From: Promethearchaeum sp.
GTDB lineage: Archaea; Asgardarchaeota; Lokiarchaeia; Sigyniarchaeales; Promethearchaeaceae
Assembly: GCA_030612265.1 (NCBI GenBank)
Contig: JAUWOE010000007.1
Coordinates: 1-39,418, forward strand
Reading direction: 5' to 3'
Length of the DNA: 39,418 nt
The notes below the pieces were generated by a model. The model had not been told where the DNA came from and did no database searches. It saw only the letters and a list, made by a program, of their open reading frames with translations. Below, piece by piece: positions 36,121 through 39,418 of the stretch. The translations under genes were made by a program, and so were the position numbers. Each line of letters starts with the position of its first letter. Positions within the stretch are counted from its first letter, which is position 1.

Positions 36121-36717
36121 CTAATAATAATCTCTTGATTGCTTTAATTTTCTAGTTCTCATCTTTTTTACAATAAAACCAAAAATAAATCCAAAACCGA
36201 ATCCAAAAAGGTGAGCCCACGTACCTATCCCAGGAAGAAATGAATAAATTATTGAGTATGTGAGATAAAATAATGAAAAATAGAAGGTAGTTCTGTTTTC
36301 TTTGGGAACTAATATGATAACTGCTCCCATTAAACCGTAAACTACCCCTGATGCGCCTAAACCAGAACTATAAATTGGAGATAGGAGAAAACTAAAAAAG
36401 CTCCCAACCAGACCAGAAAAGAAATAAATTATAAGAAACTGCAATTTAGAATAAAATTTCTCAGCCATTGAACCATAAATCAAGAGTCCTAATATGTTGT
36501 TGAAAAGATGAATAAAATTCGCATGGACAAAAAATGAAGTTATTAAAGACCAAAGTTCTCTGCCTTGGGAAATATTTAAATTATTTTGAGCCAGCAGATA
36601 GAGAATTTCATCATCTAAAAAGAGATTTACAACAATGAAAACAAGAATATTAACAGAAACAAATCCGATAGTCAGATAAGAGTGTTTCATATTATCTAAA
36701 GTTAATTCAAAAGACAT
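36121..36717 (-). CDS. Rhomboid-family intramembrane serine protease
   Basis: 198 residues from ATG 36717 with six membrane helices. The catalytic Ser123 is in GLGASGVVYGLMGA (119-132) and the catalytic His169 in WAHLFGFGFGFIFG (167-180); HANFIHLFNN (65-74) gives the HxxxN motif that stabilises the oxyanion. It cuts membrane proteins within or near their TM helices. A further ATG at 36732 adds five residues, but GGAG (36727-30) lies nine bases before 36717 and inside that extension, so the shorter form is preferred. It is divergent from the CruF-like gene ~100 bases away. Single-TM surface proteins in this window are possible kinds of substrate, a guess only. Confidence 0.93.
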   Translation of the reverse strand: MSFELTLDNMKHSYLTIGFVSVNILVFIVVNLFLDDEILYLLAQNNLNISQGRELWSLITSFFVHANFIHLFNNILGLLIYGSMAEKFYSKLQFLIIYFFSGLVGSFFSFLLSPIYSSGLGASGVVYGLMGAVIILVPKENRTTFYFSLFYLTYSIIYSFLPGIGTWAHLFGFGFGFIFGFIVKKMRTRKLKQSRDYY

Positions 36718-36726
36718 AATTATTAA

Positions 36727-36730
36727 CTCC
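36727..36730 (-). promoter_or_regulatory. Shine-Dalgarno GGAG that sets the rhomboid start
   Basis: GGAG nine bases upstream of ATG 36717; no such site precedes the alternative ATG at 36732. Confidence 0.5.
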
Positions 36731-36818
36731 ATTAAATGAACAGCGTGTTTTATATTTTATTTAAATGCTTTGAAATTTTCCGAAAATCTTAATTTCCAGA
36801 TCTTCCGATTACAATAAT

Positions 36819-37730
36819 ATGGCAATTTGGACTTTGGCTTTCGAAATTCCAACAATGATTCTCTTTCTCTTCGCAGTTGGAATGCTGATCAAAGGAAAAG
36901 ATTATAGTCGATTATCAGATTTAATAACTGCCTTTGTTTTTGGAATTACATTGGAGTATTTAAATATGGCTATAACCAAAGGCTATCATTATCATGAAGA
37001 ATTTCTGCTGCAATTTGGTAACCCTCCAACTAATGTCCCGATCGTTATTGGTTTAGCATGGGGGATGCTATTATTGACAGCACAAGATGTTTCTCGAAGA
37101 CTTAAATTACCATTACATATTCGGATTTTCTTTGAAGTGTCATTTGTGGTTAGTACTGACATATTGTTGGATGTGATCGCTATCAGATTAGAAGGAGGTT
37201 TTTGGGTTTGGGATACTGTTACTACCGATCTAACTATTACCAATGCAAGCTTTTTTGGAGTTGGGTGGATGAATTTCATAGGTTGGTATTTTGTAATCTT
37301 CTTCGTGAGTTTGTTTTTACACATAATGAATAAAAAAATTAAACATAAATCATGGATGTGGCAAATCGCAAAAATCATTATAATTCCGATAGTAAGTTAT
37401 CTCGCTCTCTTTGGTATACTCTATGCAATTCATTTTGGTCTTATGGATTATGCCTGGCTAGTTTTCCTTGGATTATATTTCATCTCGATATTGATATCCT
37501 TGATTTATTTACTAAGAAATCGTCCAATCGAAGTTGAAAAAACTCGCTCTTTGTTTCCACTATTATTCTATCTGTTTTCCTACCTATTTTCAGTGGCGGC
37601 AATGATTTATTTAGAACTGTTGACTGAAGTATTATGGTTTTTCTTTGTGGGTTTATTATTATTTGGGATAACGATGTTTATTGTTGTTGTTATCACAGAT
37701 TTTAAGAATCTTGCATGGGATGCCATTTAA
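36819..37730 (+). CDS. CruF-like polytopic membrane protein (carotenoid hydratase family)
   Basis: 303 residues with about eight membrane helices. The pattern FGITLEYLNMAITKGYHYHE (~41-60), NPPTNVPIVIGLAWGMLL (~68-85), DILLDVIAIRLEGGFWVWD (~113-131) and FFGVGWMNFIGWYFVIFF (~144-161) follows the CruF/DUF422 family. In that family an acidic D-x-x-D-P-x-A helix, a G-x-W-x-W motif and FGVP--NF-GW recur. CruF enzymes hydrate the ends of C40/C50 carotenoids, as in bacterioruberin synthesis. No other carotenoid gene lies in the window, and the DPVA proline is replaced (DVIA), so activity is uncertain. Confidence 0.6.
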   Translation: MAIWTLAFEIPTMILFLFAVGMLIKGKDYSRLSDLITAFVFGITLEYLNMAITKGYHYHEEFLLQFGNPPTNVPIVIGLAWGMLLLTAQDVSRRLKLPLHIRIFFEVSFVVSTDILLDVIAIRLEGGFWVWDTVTTDLTITNASFFGVGWMNFIGWYFVIFFVSLFLHIMNKKIKHKSWMWQIAKIIIIPIVSYLALFGILYAIHFGLMDYAWLVFLGLYFISILISLIYLLRNRPIEVEKTRSLFPLLFYLFSYLFSVAAMIYLELLTEVLWFFFVGLLLFGITMFIVVVITDFKNLAWDAI

Positions 37731-37748
37731 CCTTTCTTTTTTTTAAAA

Positions 37749-38366
37749 TCAATTATTTAAACTCATTAGGATCTTTTCTAGATCTAAGAAACTAGAAAAA
37801 CCATTTTTAAAATGCGAATTAAGAAAACTATTTTTCACGGCGAACACCAAATCCGCTTGCATAGCCCCTTGCAGATCAGAATTTCCATCCCCAATAAAAA
37901 TGACTTTCTTTTGCTGGGTTTGATAATATTTCACTTGATCAACTTTAAAATCAATAGAATCTGGATAGTGCAAAGAAGGAAATTCCAACTGAAACCTTTT
38001 ATCCTTTACTTTGGCCGCTACAACAGGGAGATCAAGGTTATTTTGTAATAACACAGATCTAATGACAAAATCCAAACCAGCACTAACTATTATAACATTA
38101 ATTTTTTGCGATAAGCAAGAAGAGATAAAATCTGCAAATCCTGGTCGAATAGGGATTGATCCCATCGAAGATATTATTGATGGAATATTGGCTTGAATCA
38201 TTCCAAATTGTTTTTGCATACATTCATATAAATTTATCAGACCTTCACTTAGTAATTTATCATATTTTTCCCAGTCTCCAACGGCAAATTGCTCCAAGAT
38301 GGGGACACATGTATCTTGAAGAGTGATTGTTCCATCAAAATCGCATAAAATTATATAGTCTGACAT
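37749..38366 (-). CDS. HAD-superfamily phosphatase, SerB/MtnX-like
   Basis: 205 residues. HAD motif I is ILCDFDGTITLQDT (6-19; nucleophile Asp9, acid/base Asp11), motif II VIIVSAGLDFVI (~91-102), motif III around a Lys in KVKDKRF/ KVDQVKYY, and motif IV FIGDGNSDLQGA (~157-168). The alpha-helical cap near 25-75 fits the phosphoserine phosphatase or MtnX type (2-hydroxy-3-keto-5-methylthiopentenyl phosphate phosphatase). The small-molecule substrate cannot be told. The ATG 38366 is the natural start. Its 3' end meets the CruF-like gene's tail to tail, 18 bases apart. Confidence 0.88.
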   Translation of the reverse strand: MSDYIILCDFDGTITLQDTCVPILEQFAVGDWEKYDKLLSEGLINLYECMQKQFGMIQANIPSIISSMGSIPIRPGFADFISSCLSQKINVIIVSAGLDFVIRSVLLQNNLDLPVVAAKVKDKRFQLEFPSLHYPDSIDFKVDQVKYYQTQQKKVIFIGDGNSDLQGAMQADLVFAVKNSFLNSHFKNGFSSFLDLEKILMSLNN

Positions 38367-38467
38367 TAGGTTTCAATTTAGAAAATCAATAAAATAACTA
38401 ATCTTATTAAATTTAAATAGAAAACTGTTTTAATTGAATGTTGATGGTAAAATATGAAAGAAAAAGC

Positions 38468-38610
38468 ATGAAATCAATTTTAAATCGATTAAAATATATA
38501 GATTCATGGTTTTGGTGCCGTTATACTCTTAACCCATATCAAGGATGACATATGTTATATTTGCTATCAGAATTACTTAATTTTGCTATCAAAATTAAAA
38601 AAGATTTAGA
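38468..38610 (+). pseudogene. 5' remnant of a radical SAM protein gene
   Basis: ATG 38468 gives 26 codons, MKSILNRLKYIDSWFWCRYT then LNPYQG, and a TGA at 38546. The ending LNPYQG is the lead-in to the NPYxGCxxxCxYC iron-sulphur motif of SplB/Rv2578c-type radical SAM proteins. In the next frame the DNA goes on as DDICYICYQNYLI, with CxxC spaced as expected for the missing motif, then stops after ~20 codons. So the start of the gene remains, broken by an indel in the cluster motif and followed by loss of the rest. Confidence 0.6.
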
Positions 38611-38626
38611 ATTTCAATATTTTTTT

Positions 38627-39337
38627 TCATTTATTTTCAATTTCAAAATTGTTTTTTATCCATTCAGCTAACAGATCTAAATTATTTTCAATACCAAAGA
38701 TTAACAAACGTGCATTTGACATATTTATTTCTTCGATGATATTTGTTGGGAGAATTAAGATTCCAATTGATGAATTAAAGGCAAATAAATATGAGGATAA
38801 TTGCTCAATTCCTGTTTTTTTTAGATCAACAGAGTTTTTTATTTCAATTAGAATAGGATTGTTTTCATTTTCGAGAAATAAATCCACTACAAAAATAGAA
38901 GTTCCTCGTTTTACTCTTTTATTTCTAATAACATTGAAATCTAAATTTTTTATGAGGTAATTATGAATTTTTTTTTCTACTGATTTATAAAAATCAATTC
39001 CCATTTCAAGTTTTTTGGGTTTGAATTTCAAAACTGATGGTATTAATACTTCTTTTATCCATTTCTTATTAGTTGATAATTCATTATCGGATAAAATATT
39101 ATGAGCATTTCTATTTCTGATATAAATTCCTTTCAATTTATCATCTTCAGAGAGATCTAAATGAGACACATAATATCTAAATGTATTTAAATCTTCTAAA
39201 TCTAAAGAAAGTCTTAATCTATTTTCGATATATAAAAAGAGAAGATGTAGATTTCCTTGATTCCATTTATCATTTTGAATTTCAATGATTTTTTTATCAA
39301 TTTTTTCGATTTTCTTCAATTTATGAATTTTGTCCAT
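38627..39337 (-). CDS. PD-(D/E)XK-fold protein, putative nuclease (NucS/DUF91-like C-terminus)
   Basis: 236 residues. The N-terminal ~110 residues are helical and charged. The C-terminal part has a nuclease-core pattern: EKKIHNYLIKNLDFNVI (helix-strand), FVVDLFLENENNPILIEIKN with Asp152, Glu165 and Lys167 as the D...ExK triad, and Gln179 in the following helix (IEQLSSYLFAF), as in Q-xxx-Y motifs of this superfamily. This resembles NucS-type and other DNA-end nucleases. The ATG 39337 has AAGGAG seven bases upstream, inside the end of the preceding gene, so the two are in one operon. Its role (repair, defence, mobile element) is open. Confidence 0.7.
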   Translation of the reverse strand: MDKIHKLKKIEKIDKKIIEIQNDKWNQGNLHLLFLYIENRLRLSLDLEDLNTFRYYVSHLDLSEDDKLKGIYIRNRNAHNILSDNELSTNKKWIKEVLIPSVLKFKPKKLEMGIDFYKSVEKKIHNYLIKNLDFNVIRNKRVKRGTSIFVVDLFLENENNPILIEIKNSVDLKKTGIEQLSSYLFAFNSSIGILILPTNIIEEINMSNARLLIFGIENNLDLLAEWIKNNFEIENK

Positions 39338-39341
39338 TTTC

Positions 39342-39418
39342 TTATTCTCCTTTATCTTCTAACAATATCTCTAATTCTGAAGCGTTATAATTAATTTTTG
39401 TAAACATTTTTTGGATAA
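39342..39418 (-). CDS. 3' end of an upstream gene (partial, right edge)
   Basis: The minus-strand frame is open from the window edge to a TAA at 39342-39344 and ends KMFTKINYNASELEILLED then KGE. Its last codons contain the ribosome-binding site of the PD-(D/E)XK gene, which starts four bases later. The short acidic end gives no family clue. A start at the ATG 39407 would make a 21-residue peptide, which is less likely. Confidence 0.5.
   Translation of the reverse strand, partial: IQKMFTKINYNASELEILLEDKGE

Noticed and set aside
36992-37378. 128-residue minus-strand ORF over the CruF-like gene
   Set aside because: It is antisense to a conserved membrane protein and lacks start signals.

Overview
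This AT-rich window most likely comes from an Asgard archaeon (Promethearchaeota, Loki/Heimdall-like). The signs are archaeal TATA boxes about 25 bases upstream of starts, poly-T terminators, very large sequon-rich surface proteins with one C-terminal membrane anchor, membrane-anchored winged-helix regulators, a proline-rich coiled-coil protein with a eukaryote-like layout, and a GIFT (IFT52-like) domain protein. Several metabolic genes are of bacterial type (dPGM, class II FBA). The assignment rests on gene content recognised by eye; no database search was possible.

Layout. 1-6.8 kb: the 3' end of a giant LamG/DUF2341-type surface protein, followed two bases later by a cytosolic protein with a C-terminal winged-helix-like region. 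6.8-9.9 kb (minus): an ADP-forming acyl-CoA synthetase alpha-type protein and an intracellular GH13 glycosidase. 9.9-12.6 kb: an Eco57I/TaqI-like adenine methyltransferase with a specificity domain. 12.7-15.4 kb (minus): a polytopic membrane protein, the proline-rich coiled-coil protein and the GIFT protein. 15.5-16.8 kb: purA. 16.8-20.2 kb (minus): a complete ECF vitamin transporter operon T-A-S with its own promoter and a candidate operator. 20.4-21.8 kb: gpmA and an RDD membrane protein.

21.9-28.3 kb is a decaying stretch. It holds an MFS gene with an in-frame stop and two homopolymer frameshifts, a remnant FtsX-permease/LolD-ATPase pair, and a standalone DUF123 GIY-YIG gene without a normal in-frame start. 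Among these sit a P-loop NTPase, two related surface proteins (one a one-component membrane regulator with two winged helices), and a 127-nt candidate structured RNA with its own TATA box. 28.4-29.4 kb is class II fructose-bisphosphate aldolase. 29.5-31.4 kb is an apparently intact IS607-type element (serine transposase plus TnpB), inserted just upstream of a SIS-domain sugar-phosphate isomerase.

32-39.4 kb carries a two-TM zinc-ribbon protein, peptidase PepD, and a small segment bounded by two 185-bp direct repeats. That segment contains a chain of hairpins and a small Ala/Lys-rich gene. Then follow a rhomboid protease, a CruF-like membrane protein, a HAD phosphatase, the wreck of a radical SAM gene, a PD-(D/E)XK-fold protein, and the end of another gene at the edge.

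The best candidates for something new are the 127-nt structured RNA (23226-23352), the repeat-flanked hairpin chain (35239-35419) with its recurring ACTGA/TCAGT stem, the paired surface/regulator proteins (24164-26200), and the proline-rich protein beside the GIFT protein.
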